Of a DNA stretch of 64,000 bases, positions 42,645-51,296 are shown in pieces (positions within the stretch are counted from its first letter, which is position 1; each line of letters starts with the position of its first letter). The notes beneath the pieces were generated by a model, which saw only the letters and a list, made by a program, of their open reading frames with translations, did no database searches and was not told the DNA's origin. This stretch comes from VRUE01 sp963747765 (GTDB lineage: Bacteria > Actinomycetota > Thermoleophilia > Solirubrobacterales > 70-9), in contig CAVVGH010000006.1 in the NCBI GenBank assembly GCA_963747765.1, positions 1-64,000 of the forward strand, given 5' to 3'. A program made the translations under genes and the position numbers.

Positions 42645-44239
42645 CCCCTGCCCTGGGGCAGGACGCCCCGCACATCCTCGCCATCGACATGGGCACGGGG
42701 ACCGCCAAGGCTGTGCTGGTCTCACGGCGGGGGGCGATCGCTGCCGCTGCGATTCGCGAGATCGAGACGATGCATCTCGCGAACGGCGGGGCCGAGCAGG
42801 ACCCCGAGCAATGGTGGCAGGCGGTCGCCGGGGCGGCTCGCGAGGCCCTGCAGCGCTCTGGGCTGCCACCCGAGCGCGTGGTCGCCGTTCGCTGCACCAC
42901 CCAATGGGCGGTGACCGTGCCGGTGGACGCCGCGGGAAGGGCACTCGCCAACGCGATCTCCTGGATGGACACCCGCGGAGGGCCCTACGTCCGCGAGCTG
43001 GTCGACGGGCCGCTCAAGGTCGCCGGCTACAGCGTGACCAAGCTGCCGCGCTGGCTACGGCTCACCGGCGGGGCACCGGTCCTATCTGGAATCGACGGAC
43101 TGGGCCACCTCCTCTACTTCAAGAACGAGCGACCGGACGTCTACCGGGCGGCGACGGCGTTCCTCGAGCCGATGGACTATCTGAATCTGCGCCTCTGCGG
43201 CCGCTGCGCTGCGTCGGGCGCAACGATCTATCCCTACTGGGTGACCGACAACCGTGACGTAAGCGATATCCAATACGACACGCGCCTCCTGCGCCGGGCG
43301 GGATTGGACCCCGGCAAGCTCCCAACCCTGGTGTCCGTCGATGCTGACCTCGGGCAGCTTGCGCCCTCGGCCTGTGAGGAACTTGGCCTGTCGTCGCAAA
43401 CACGGGTGCTGAGCGGCCTCCCCGACAGCCTGGCGGCAACGACCGGAGCCGGGATCGCCACGCAGGGAGAGGGCTATATCTCGATCGGGACGAGCTCCTG
43501 GCTCTCCTGTCTCGTGCCCCGCAAGAAGACCGACCTGCTGCACATGATCGCCACCAGCCCGGCTGCGCTGCCCGGCCAGCACCAGGTCGTGGCCGAGCAG
43601 GGCGCAGCCGGGCGCTGCCTCGAGTTCGTCGCCCGCAACATCCTCTACGGCACCGATGCCGAAAGTGCTGCGCCGCCGCCCGATCTGTATGAGCTGCTCG
43701 ACCGCCAGGCGGCGGCCGTACCAGCGGGAAGCGACGGCCTGATCTTCACCCCATGGCTGAACGGCGTCAACGCACCGCACGAGGACCCCAACACTCGCAG
43801 CGCGTTCTTCAACCAGTCGCTTGCCACCACTCGCTCCCACTACGTCCGCGCCGCGATGGAGGGCGTTGCCTACAACCTGCGCTGGCTGAAGGGCGCCGTC
43901 GAGCGCTTCGCGAACACGGACTTCGAGCGACTCAACCTGATCGGCGGGGCGGCCCTCTCGCCCACCTGGTGCCAGATCCTCGCCGATGTGCTGGACTGCA
44001 AGGTCGGTCAGGTGGCCAATCCCCGCTACGCCAACGCCGTCGGCGCGGCGCTATCCGGCTTCGTGGCGCTCGACGGGCTCGACCCCGGAGAGATTCCCAA
44101 GCTCGTCGAGCTGACGGGCACATTCGCACCCGACGCGTCGGCTCGCGGCGTCCACGATCGCCAGTTCAAGCACTTCCTGGGCCTCTACCGCGCCAACCGG
44201 CGCCTCTACCGGCGGGTCAACGTCTCAGGACCCACGTGA
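42641..44239 (+). CDS. FGGY-family carbohydrate kinase
   Basis: 532 residues; ATG overlaps the upstream stop. It has the sugar-kinase two-domain ASKHA fold: ILAIDMGTGTAKAVLVSRRG (phosphate 1), CTTQWAVTVPVDAAG and ISWMDTRGGPYV (family signature 1), and ISIGTSSWLSCLVP (phosphate 2), then FERLNLIGGAALSPTWCQILADV (in part). It is close to xylulokinases. Position after the lyase suggests it phosphorylates a polyol or a product in the same pathway. Its last 15 bp overlap the convergent giant gene. Confidence 0.88.
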   Translation: MTPALGQDAPHILAIDMGTGTAKAVLVSRRGAIAAAAIREIETMHLANGGAEQDPEQWWQAVAGAAREALQRSGLPPERVVAVRCTTQWAVTVPVDAAGRALANAISWMDTRGGPYVRELVDGPLKVAGYSVTKLPRWLRLTGGAPVLSGIDGLGHLLYFKNERPDVYRAATAFLEPMDYLNLRLCGRCAASGATIYPYWVTDNRDVSDIQYDTRLLRRAGLDPGKLPTLVSVDADLGQLAPSACEELGLSSQTRVLSGLPDSLAATTGAGIATQGEGYISIGTSSWLSCLVPRKKTDLLHMIATSPAALPGQHQVVAEQGAAGRCLEFVARNILYGTDAESAAPPPDLYELLDRQAAAVPAGSDGLIFTPWLNGVNAPHEDPNTRSAFFNQSLATTRSHYVRAAMEGVAYNLRWLKGAVERFANTDFERLNLIGGAALSPTWCQILADVLDCKVGQVANPRYANAVGAALSGFVALDGLDPGEIPKLVELTGTFAPDASARGVHDRQFKHFLGLYRANRRLYRRVNVSGPT

Positions 44240-47200
44240 GCCCGAGGCGGACCCACTGCCTCGCGATGCTCGTTTGGACCCGTGCTTCCGCTTCTTCTTG
44301 TCGGCGGGAAGAAAGCTGGCCCGGGGGCGGCGCACGAGGGTGACCTCAATCGCTCCCCGTTCGCCATTGCGAGCGTCGACGATAGCCATCCGCCCGCCAA
44401 TGCCGCGCAGGCTGCGTTTTGCGCCGAGCAGACGACGGCCGCGGCGCCTGAGCCTTGCCCGAACGAGCACGCTGCGACGGGCTCCGATGCGGAAGCGACC
44501 CTTGACCAGGGTCACCCTGCGGGTGCCGGCGTCCAACGAGACGCTCGGCACGCTGGCCTTGACGAGAACCTTGCCGCGGCAGTCTTTGTCGGTGAACCTG
44601 CAGGTCAGCGTGAAGAATGCGTAATCGCCCTTGATCGCGACCCGTGGCCGGTGCCTGCCGGACAGGATGCCAACTCCCGGGGTGACGTTGACAATCGTCG
44701 ACGGGCCCTTGCTGGACGACACTTCCACCGGCGCGACTGGAGCCGGCGAAGGGGCGGGCTCCTGGGGCAACGCGTCTTCGACGCAGGTGACCGTGATCGA
44801 GACCGTTGCCTTGGAGCCTCCGTTGAGGGTGTAGGTGAAGGCGTCCGGGCCGCAGTAATTGGCGTCCGGCGTGTAGGTGAGCCCCGCTCCTCCCCCGATC
44901 ATGGACACGGCGCCGTGAGAGCCGTTGATCCTGCCGATGATCGCCTTCGGGCCGCCGTCGACATCGGTGTCGTTGGCGAGTACGTCGATCACGGTTGCCG
45001 GAGCAGCCTCCGCCACGGTGTCTGAGTCATCGACGGCCAGCGGCGGATCGTCGACGCAGGTGACCGTGATCGAGACGGTTGCCTCGGAACCGCCGTTCAG
45101 TTCATAGGTGAAGGTGTCGGCGCCGCAGTAGTTGGACTCTGGGGTGTAGGTGAGGCCGCTGCCGCCGGCGGCGATCGCCACGGTGCCGTGGGACCCGTTC
45201 GTCTTGGCGATCACTTCCTTGGGGCCGCCGTCGACGTCGGTGTCGTTGGCGAGGACCGAGATCGCGGTGGCGGAGGCGTCCTCGCCCAGCGTCACCGAGT
45301 CGTCGACGGCGACGGGGGGGTCGTCGACGCAGGTGATCGTCACCGCGACGGTTGCCTCGGAACCGCCGTTCAGTTCATAGGTGAAGGTGTCGGCGCCGCA
45401 GTAGTTGGACTCTGGGGTGTAGGTGAGGCCGCTGCCGCCGGCGGCGATCGCCACGGTGCCGTGGGACCCGTTCGTCTTGGCGATCACTTCCTTGGGGCCG
45501 CCGTCGACGTCGGTGTCGTTGGCGAGGACCGAGATCGCGGTGGCGGAGGCGTCCTCGCCCAGCGTCACCGAGTCGTCGACGGCGACGGGGGGGTCGTCGA
45601 CGCAGGTGATCGTCACCGCGACGGTTGCCTCGGAACCGCCGTTCAGTTCATAGGTGAAGGAATCCGAGCCGCAGTAGTTGGACTCCGGGGTGTAGGTGAG
45701 GCCGCTGCCGCCGGCGGCGATCGCCACGGTGCCGTGGGACCCGTTCGTCTTGGCGATCACTTCCTTGGGGCCGCCGTCGACGTCGGTGTCGTTGGCGAGG
45801 ACCGAGATCGCGGTGGCGGAGGCGTCCTCGCCCAGCGTCACCGAGTCGTCGACGGCGACGGGGGGGTCGTCGACGCAGGTGATCGTCACCGCGACGGTTG
45901 CCTCGGAACCGCCGTTCAGTTCATAGGTGAAGGAATCCGAGCCGCAGTAGTTGGACTCCGGGGTGTAGGTGAGGCCGCTGCCGCCGGCGGCGATCGCCAC
46001 GGTGCCGTGGGACCCGTTCGTCTTGGCGATCACTTCCTTGGGGCCGCCGTCGACGTCGGTGTCGTTGGCGAGGACCGAGATCGCGGTGGCGGAGGCGTCC
46101 TCGCCCAGCGTCACCGAGTCGTCGACGGCGACGGGGGGGTCGTCGACGCAGGTGATCGTCACCGCGACGGTTGCCTCGGAACCGCCGTTCAGTTCATAGG
46201 TGAAGGAATCCGAGCCGCAGTAGTTGGACTCCGGGGTGTAGGTGAGGCCGCTGCCGCCGGCGGCGATCGCCACGGTGCCGTGGGACCCGTTCGTCTTGGC
46301 GATCACTTCCTTGGGGCCGCCGTCGACGTCGGTGTCGTTGGCGAGGACCGAGATCGCGGTGGCGGAGGCGTCCTCGCCCAGCGTCACCGAGTCGTCGACG
46401 GCGACGGGGGGGTCGTCTTCGAAGTCCGGCGTGCCCACTGATCCCGGGGTCTCGTCATCACCGATGTTTTCGGTGTTGCCGTAGCCGAGCTGGCCGCTGC
46501 TGTTGAGGCCCCAGCAGCGCAGCGTGCCATCGTCGAGCAGGGCGCAGGTGTGGTTTGCGCCCGCCGACACGTCGAGCGCGCTGCGCCCCGTACCGAGGTC
46601 GACGGGACCGGCCAGGACAGGTGCCTCGTTGTCGCCGATCGTCGTCGTGTTGCCGTAACCGAGCTGGCCGCTGCTGTTGAGGCCCCAGCAGCGAACGCTG
46701 CCGTAGTTGAGGCGAGAGCAGGTATGGCTTGCCCCAGCGCTGATGGTGCTGGCGGCCCCTCCCACGTTGACGGCCCCAATGCTGCTCGGCACCTCGTTGT
46801 CGCCGATCGTGTTCGTGTTGGCGTAGCCGAGGCGACCGTTGGCGCCGAGCCCCCAGCAACGCAGGGAGCCGTCATCGAGGCGGGCGCAGGTGTGCGCCTC
46901 TCCCGTGGCAACGAAAATGGTGCTTCGGCCCACCGACACCGCACCGGCACTGCTTGGAGTCTCGTTGTCGCCGATCGTGTTCGTGTTGGCGTAGCCGAGG
47001 CGACCGTTGGCGCCGAGCCCCCAGCAACGCAGGGAGCCGTCATCGAGGCGCGCGCAGGTGTGGTTGCCGCCGGCGCTGATCGCGGTCGCACTGCGCCCTA
47101 GGACGACCGGGAGGACGGCGCTCGGCGTCTCGTCGTCGCCAATGTTGGAGGTGTTGCCGTAGCCGAGCTGGCCGTTGCCTCCCGCCCCCCAGCAGCGCAC

Positions 47201-48991
47201 GGTTCCGTTGGCCATCAACGCACAGGAGTGGTTGGCCCCCGCCGCAATCGCGACCGCGCTTTCGCCACCGAGGTTGACCACGGAGACTGAGCTCACCGCC
47301 TCGTCGTCGCCGATGTTTTCGGTGTTGCCGTAGCCGAGCTGGCCGCTCGCGCCCTTACCCCAGCAGCGCACGGCACCGTCGTCGAGCAGCGCGCAGGTGT
47401 GCGCGTCGCCAGCGGCTATTTCGACCGCATTGCTTCCGCCGAGGTCCACCGTGCCGCCGACTCCGGGATTCTCATCGTCGCCGATGTTGTACGTGCTGCC
47501 GATGCCCAGCTGTCCACTGCTGTTCAGCCCCCAGCAACGCACCGTACCGGCATCGAACAGAGCACAGCTGTGGTTGCCGCCGGCGACCGTTTGGCTCACC
47601 CCGTGGGCTGTCCCCAGGTCCACCGGGCCCGCCAGCGACGGAGCCTCGTTGTCGCCGATCCTGGTCTGATTGCCGTAGCCGAGCTGTCCGTAATAGCTTT
47701 CGCCCCAGCAGCGAACGGTGCCGTTATCCAGCTCAGCGCAGGCGAAGTATTTGCCGATCGTGATTGCCACCGCCCTGCGGTCGGTGCCGAGGTCGATGGG
47801 ACCGGCGGCCGCGGGCGTCTCGTCGTCGCCGATCGTTTCGGTGTTGCCGTAGCCGAGCTGTCCATATGCGTTGTGACCCCAGCAGCGCTCGGTTCCGTTA
47901 TCGAGGAGGGCACATGTGAAACGATCGCTCGCCGCAATGCCGATCGCCGTTCTGCCCGGGCCCAGGTCGACGGGGCCGATGGATGACGGGGACAGCACGT
48001 TGTTCGTATTGCCGGTTCCGAGCTTGCCGCTTTCGCCGTTGCCCCAGCACTTCACCGTGCCGTTGTCGAGGATCGCGCAGGTGTGGCTCCAACCCGTCGA
48101 GATCGCGACAGCCGTGCGGCCGGGGCCCAGGTCGACGGGGGGAATGGAACCGGGCGTCTCGTCGTCGCCGATCCTTGTCGTGTCGCCGGTGCCGAGCTGG
48201 CCATAGGCGTTGAACCCCCAGCAGCGAACGCTGCCGTTGTCGAGGATCGCGCAGGTGTAGGCGGAGCCGGTTGAAATCGCCACGGCGGTACGACCCGGCC
48301 CCAGGTCCACCGGGCCTGCTGCCGCCGGTGTCTCGTCGTCGCCGATCGGGGTCGTGTTGCCATAGCCGAGCTGGCCGTACGCGTTGTGACCCCCCCAGCA
48401 GCGCACCGTGCCGTTGTCGAGGATCGCGCAGACGTGACCTTCGCCGCCTGAGATCGCCGTGGCGGTGCGACCAGGACCGAGGTTGACGGTGCCAACCGCG
48501 GCCGGTGTCTCGTCGTCGCCGATGTCTTCGGTGTTGCCGTAGCCGAGCGAGCCCGTCGAATTGCTGCCCCAGCACTTCACCGCGCCGTTGTCGAGGATCG
48601 CACAAGTGAACATCTGGCCTGCCGTGATCGCCGTCGCGGTGTGCCCACCGAGGTCGACGACGCCGGCCGAGGCGGGTGTCTCGTCGTCGCCGATGTTTTC
48701 GGTGTTGCCGTAGCCGAGCGCCCCACCCCACCCGTACCCCCAGCAGTGCACGTTCCCGTTGGGGTCGATGGCACAGGTGTGGTAGCGCCCGCTGTCGATA
48801 CGCGTCGCCTGGAACATGTGGGCGCGGGCCGAGGAGCGCTTCGCGCTGGCTGGGGCAGGACCCAGCGTCGCAACCGCCGCCGAGAAGAGAATCACCGTGA
48901 GAAACGGCAGCGCGAACCTCGAACGTCTCCAATGCGAGGCATCTGGTTGGAAGCCTCCCCCCTGCATGCTGGCACTCGTTTCCTGAATCAC
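44225..48991 (-). CDS. Giant exported protein with RCC1-type and cadherin-like repeats
   Basis: 1588 residues from GTG 48991, preceded by GGGAGG (48996-49001). ATG 49030 or 48967 are alternatives. A signal peptide (FALPFLTVILFSAAVATLG, cut after PASA) is followed by 14 RCC1-type blades with the pattern CWG-x-N-x-x-GQLGYGNT and HTCALLDDG, enough for two seven-bladed propellers. Then come six ~91-residue cadherin-like domains (DDPPVAVDDSVT... YCGSDSFTYELNGG). A final ~160-residue basic part (RRVTLVKGRFRIGARRSV) ends in a Ser/Gly tail. There is no transpeptidase sorting motif. A surface adhesin or matrix role is likely but unproven. Confidence 0.85.
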   Translation of the reverse strand: MIQETSASMQGGGFQPDASHWRRSRFALPFLTVILFSAAVATLGPAPASAKRSSARAHMFQATRIDSGRYHTCAIDPNGNVHCWGYGWGGALGYGNTENIGDDETPASAGVVDLGGHTATAITAGQMFTCAILDNGAVKCWGSNSTGSLGYGNTEDIGDDETPAAVGTVNLGPGRTATAISGGEGHVCAILDNGTVRCWGGHNAYGQLGYGNTTPIGDDETPAAAGPVDLGPGRTAVAISTGSAYTCAILDNGSVRCWGFNAYGQLGTGDTTRIGDDETPGSIPPVDLGPGRTAVAISTGWSHTCAILDNGTVKCWGNGESGKLGTGNTNNVLSPSSIGPVDLGPGRTAIGIAASDRFTCALLDNGTERCWGHNAYGQLGYGNTETIGDDETPAAAGPIDLGTDRRAVAITIGKYFACAELDNGTVRCWGESYYGQLGYGNQTRIGDNEAPSLAGPVDLGTAHGVSQTVAGGNHSCALFDAGTVRCWGLNSSGQLGIGSTYNIGDDENPGVGGTVDLGGSNAVEIAAGDAHTCALLDDGAVRCWGKGASGQLGYGNTENIGDDEAVSSVSVVNLGGESAVAIAAGANHSCALMANGTVRCWGAGGNGQLGYGNTSNIGDDETPSAVLPVVLGRSATAISAGGNHTCARLDDGSLRCWGLGANGRLGYANTNTIGDNETPSSAGAVSVGRSTIFVATGEAHTCARLDDGSLRCWGLGANGRLGYANTNTIGDNEVPSSIGAVNVGGAASTISAGASHTCSRLNYGSVRCWGLNSSGQLGYGNTTTIGDNEAPVLAGPVDLGTGRSALDVSAGANHTCALLDDGTLRCWGLNSSGQLGYGNTENIGDDETPGSVGTPDFEDDPPVAVDDSVTLGEDASATAISVLANDTDVDGGPKEVIAKTNGSHGTVAIAAGGSGLTYTPESNYCGSDSFTYELNGGSEATVAVTITCVDDPPVAVDDSVTLGEDASATAISVLANDTDVDGGPKEVIAKTNGSHGTVAIAAGGSGLTYTPESNYCGSDSFTYELNGGSEATVAVTITCVDDPPVAVDDSVTLGEDASATAISVLANDTDVDGGPKEVIAKTNGSHGTVAIAAGGSGLTYTPESNYCGSDSFTYELNGGSEATVAVTITCVDDPPVAVDDSVTLGEDASATAISVLANDTDVDGGPKEVIAKTNGSHGTVAIAAGGSGLTYTPESNYCGADTFTYELNGGSEATVAVTITCVDDPPVAVDDSVTLGEDASATAISVLANDTDVDGGPKEVIAKTNGSHGTVAIAAGGSGLTYTPESNYCGADTFTYELNGGSEATVSITVTCVDDPPLAVDDSDTVAEAAPATVIDVLANDTDVDGGPKAIIGRINGSHGAVSMIGGGAGLTYTPDANYCGPDAFTYTLNGGSKATVSITVTCVEDALPQEPAPSPAPVAPVEVSSSKGPSTIVNVTPGVGILSGRHRPRVAIKGDYAFFTLTCRFTDKDCRGKVLVKASVPSVSLDAGTRRVTLVKGRFRIGARRSVLVRARLRRRGRRLLGAKRSLRGIGGRMAIVDARNGERGAIEVTLVRRPRASFLPADKKKRKHGSKRASRGSGSASGSRGS
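45054..46415 (-). repeat. 273-bp tandem repeats (five near-identical copies)
   Basis: The unit encoding DDPPVAVDDSVTLGEDASAT onward recurs at an exact 273-bp period (for instance the same 20-mer context starts near 45150, 45423, 45696, 45969 and 46242). The copies differ mainly at gtgtcggc versus gaatccga (ADTF or SDSF). A sixth, diverged copy lies at about 44775-45053. The homogeneity points to recent duplication or gene conversion. Confidence 0.93.
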
Positions 48992-49263
48992 GGGACCTCC
49001 CGAGATCGGGTTGCATTGCGATGTCGCCATGCACCGCGGCAGTCCGGCGTACTCGATGAGTCCCGTGACTCTGCGCGATCCGCACCTTGGCGGACTTGCG
49101 TTTCACACGGCGTTATCGTGCCAGCGATCCAGAACCCAACCTAACCCTGGTTCTCCGAGCACTGGCATGTTCGGACCGTAACAACCCTTCTTGGCCTGGC
49201 AAATAACTCCATCGGATGTTCTACGCATCTTGTGGACCCCGGGCATCGCCGCCGGGCGAGCGC
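48992..49263. other. Intergenic region upstream of the giant gene
   Basis: It lies between the giant gene's start and the stop of the AAA gene. It must hold the giant gene's promoter, but I see no convincing -35/-10 pair, hairpin or repeat. Confidence 0.4.
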
Positions 49264-50442
49264 CTAACCGAAGCCGACGGGAGCGCTTGCCGGAACGCCG
49301 GTGGCGGCGCCGGCGAGCAGGCCGTGCAGCTCGGCGATCGTCACCCGGGACCGCAGGTCCTGCTCGGCGCCACGATCGCGCAGCCATGCGGTCGCCTCGG
49401 CGGCACCGAGGGGGCCGAACTCGACAGTGGACATCGCCCGGCCGGGACGAAGCGCCGCGGGATGAAGCTTGCCGAGAGGCTCGTTGGTCGTCACCAGAAT
49501 CAGCGCCTGAGTGCCCTGGCCAAGCAGCCCGTCCGCGATGTTGAGCAGGCGGGCAAAGCCGCGGCCGACCTCGGTGGGCGCACCGATCCCCAGCAGCTCG
49601 CCGGCGTCCTCGAGCACCAACAGCCGCCAGCGCTCCTCGGAGTCCTGTCCGCCCCCGGAGGTCTCCTCGCCGTCCGTGGAATCCCGGCCTGGGGCCTCCG
49701 ACCTGCCGGCGAGCACACCAAGCATGTAGCCGGTATCGCCACCCAGCAGGCGCTCCGGATCGGTGATGTAGTGGAGATCGCACCACTCACACCACTCACG
49801 CCCGAGAGCACGGAGCGCCCAGGTCTTTCCGGTACCAGGCGGTCCGTGCCACAGCGCGAGGCGACCGGGCAACGCATTGCCCGACAACTGAGCGAACAGC
49901 GCTCCGAGCCGGCGGCGCACATCCCCGGGATAGTTGGTTTCGATCTCCGCGAAGCGGGGCAACCTGAGACGGCGCCAGCGCGCTTCGGGCGTCGAGAGGA
50001 TGCCGTCGCTTGCACCCGACCAGAATGCGACCGGGACGCGATCCTCGCGCACCCCGCCCTCGACTCGAATTGCGGCCGCGATCTGCTCCGCCAGCCCGTT
50101 CGCCCGCGAAGCATCGCCGGCCGAAACCGACACCTCGAATGCCCCGCCATAGCCCCGGTCGAGAAAGACCGGATAGCCGTCCCCGGACCTCAACAGGGCT
50201 TCCCGAACTCCCCGCCGGTCGACGCTTGCCTGTACGCGGGCGCCAACCTTCTCCGCGTCCTCGAGGCTGAGCGGATCGCCCTCGCGCTCGGCCCGCGCGG
50301 ACGCAACCACGTCGTGACCGCGGTCTAGAACTTCACGCACAAACAGCGCTCTGGGGATGTCGTCGGCGTCGTCGAAACGCGCCAGCGGTAAAAGAAGATC
50401 CCTCGAGCTAAGCCCGGGCACTACCTCCGCTTTGATGTCCAT
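49264..50442 (-). CDS. AAA ATPase, DUF5925-type
   Basis: 392 residues from ATG 50442 (GGAG in the upstream gagctggatcac). The N-terminal ~180 residues match the DUF5925 layout I recall (LARFDDADDIPRALFVREVL...). The AAA domain has Walker A HGPPGTGKTWALRALG, Walker B LLVLEDAGELLG, sensor-1 LILVTTNEPLG and sensor-2 ALRPGRAMSTVEF. Closest relatives are uncharacterised actinobacterial ATPases; the classical CDC48-like substrate role is unknown. It is monocistronic. Confidence 0.85.
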   Translation of the reverse strand: MDIKAEVVPGLSSRDLLLPLARFDDADDIPRALFVREVLDRGHDVVASARAEREGDPLSLEDAEKVGARVQASVDRRGVREALLRSGDGYPVFLDRGYGGAFEVSVSAGDASRANGLAEQIAAAIRVEGGVREDRVPVAFWSGASDGILSTPEARWRRLRLPRFAEIETNYPGDVRRRLGALFAQLSGNALPGRLALWHGPPGTGKTWALRALGREWCEWCDLHYITDPERLLGGDTGYMLGVLAGRSEAPGRDSTDGEETSGGGQDSEERWRLLVLEDAGELLGIGAPTEVGRGFARLLNIADGLLGQGTQALILVTTNEPLGKLHPAALRPGRAMSTVEFGPLGAAEATAWLRDRGAEQDLRSRVTIAELHGLLAGAATGVPASAPVGFG

Positions 50443-50702
50443 GTGATCCAACTCCAGCTCCTTTCCATGCTCAGCACGGCCGTCTTGGGCGCTAGGTGCG
50501 CCTGAGGCGGGCAGTGCGAGCGATTTCGCTTTAGTTGGATCACAAACTCCACAGTACCAAAAGATGGGGGACGCATGCTTCCCGCCCTGTGTCAGAGGTG
50601 GCACGCCCAGTCGTCGCGTCGCGGCCCGATCCGGAGACCGGGCCGCCTGAGATCGCGACAGCCCGCGATTTCAGGCAGCGGTCCGCCCTGCCAGCGGGAC
50701 CG
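50443..50702. other. Intergenic region upstream of the AAA gene
   Basis: No gene. Two GC hairpins are visible: CCGATCCGGAGACCGGGCC (50628-50646, imperfect) and GCGGTCC...GGGACCGC at 50677-50703. The latter stands where a leader or the start of the small RNA could be. Confidence 0.4.
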
Positions 50703-50775
50703 CATATACAGAGGCACACACCTCTTCTCCCTGTAGTAACCCCAGAAGCGATTCCGCCAATTGCGGGGCGCTACC
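50675..50775 (+). ncRNA. Candidate structured small RNA, copy 2
   Basis: CATATACAG, then hairpin AGAGG-CACACA-CCTCT (50710-50725), then TCTCCCTGTAGTAACCCCAG (50726-50745), identical to copy 1 from CTCCCTG onward, then a weaker hairpin (50749-50770) that keeps the register of the copy-1 terminator stem with G-U pairs and one bulge but has no T-run. The upstream GCGGTCC...GGGACCGC hairpin (50677-50703) may be part of it. Confidence 0.5.
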
Positions 50776-50939
50776 GCTGCCACCAAAGAGGCTGGCGCAG
50801 GCTAACCGATTGAGCGCTTTGATGCAAGCTGGCCGTTAACCCGGCGAGCTCGATGCGCCCAGGCGCCACCAAACGCCGCGACGGGGCCGCGAATCTACCG
50901 CTCGCGCCACTGGACGAGCTCTGCGTATCCGCCTTCGCC

Positions 50940-51296
50940 TCGCCACCCCCAACCGCTCCGTTCGTCATTTGTACCGCTCTGCGACACAAAGAGCGAACGG
51001 AGTCTCGCCCGAGAGATTCCAGCCGCTCCGTTCGTCATTTGTACCGCTCTGCGACACAAAGAGCGAACGGAGTTCGTGTCCGCCCCTCTGGCCACCCCGG
51101 CGGCCGCAGCCGTGCGTAACGGCCCCCAGCTCCTGACCGCCTGGGGCCCCTACCAGCCTCTCCCCTGTTTGCCCTCCTACTTGCAGGTGAGGAGGGCAAA
51201 CAGGGGAGGGCTGTCTCTCTCGTCATCAATCGACGAGGGGTTCGTTTCGGGTCCACCAAACCCGTTTCGAACGCCTCGTCGGGGAATTTCGATCGC
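50940..51296. repeat. Composite palindromic intergenic element, copy C (inverted)
   Basis: Reverse order relative to copies A and B: two CTCCGTTCG...CGAACGGAG hairpins (50956-51002 and 51026-51072), CGTAACGG (51115-51122), the GCCCTCC...GGAGGGC hairpin (about 51156-51211) and the GGTTCG...GGGTCCACCAAACCCG...CGAAC arms with GACGAGG (51225-51285). It ends at the dxs stop codon. Confidence 0.8.

Noticed and set aside
45188..46441. 417-codon plus-strand repetitive frame
   Set aside because: It is the antisense reading of the 273-bp repeats of the giant exported protein and repeats only for that reason.
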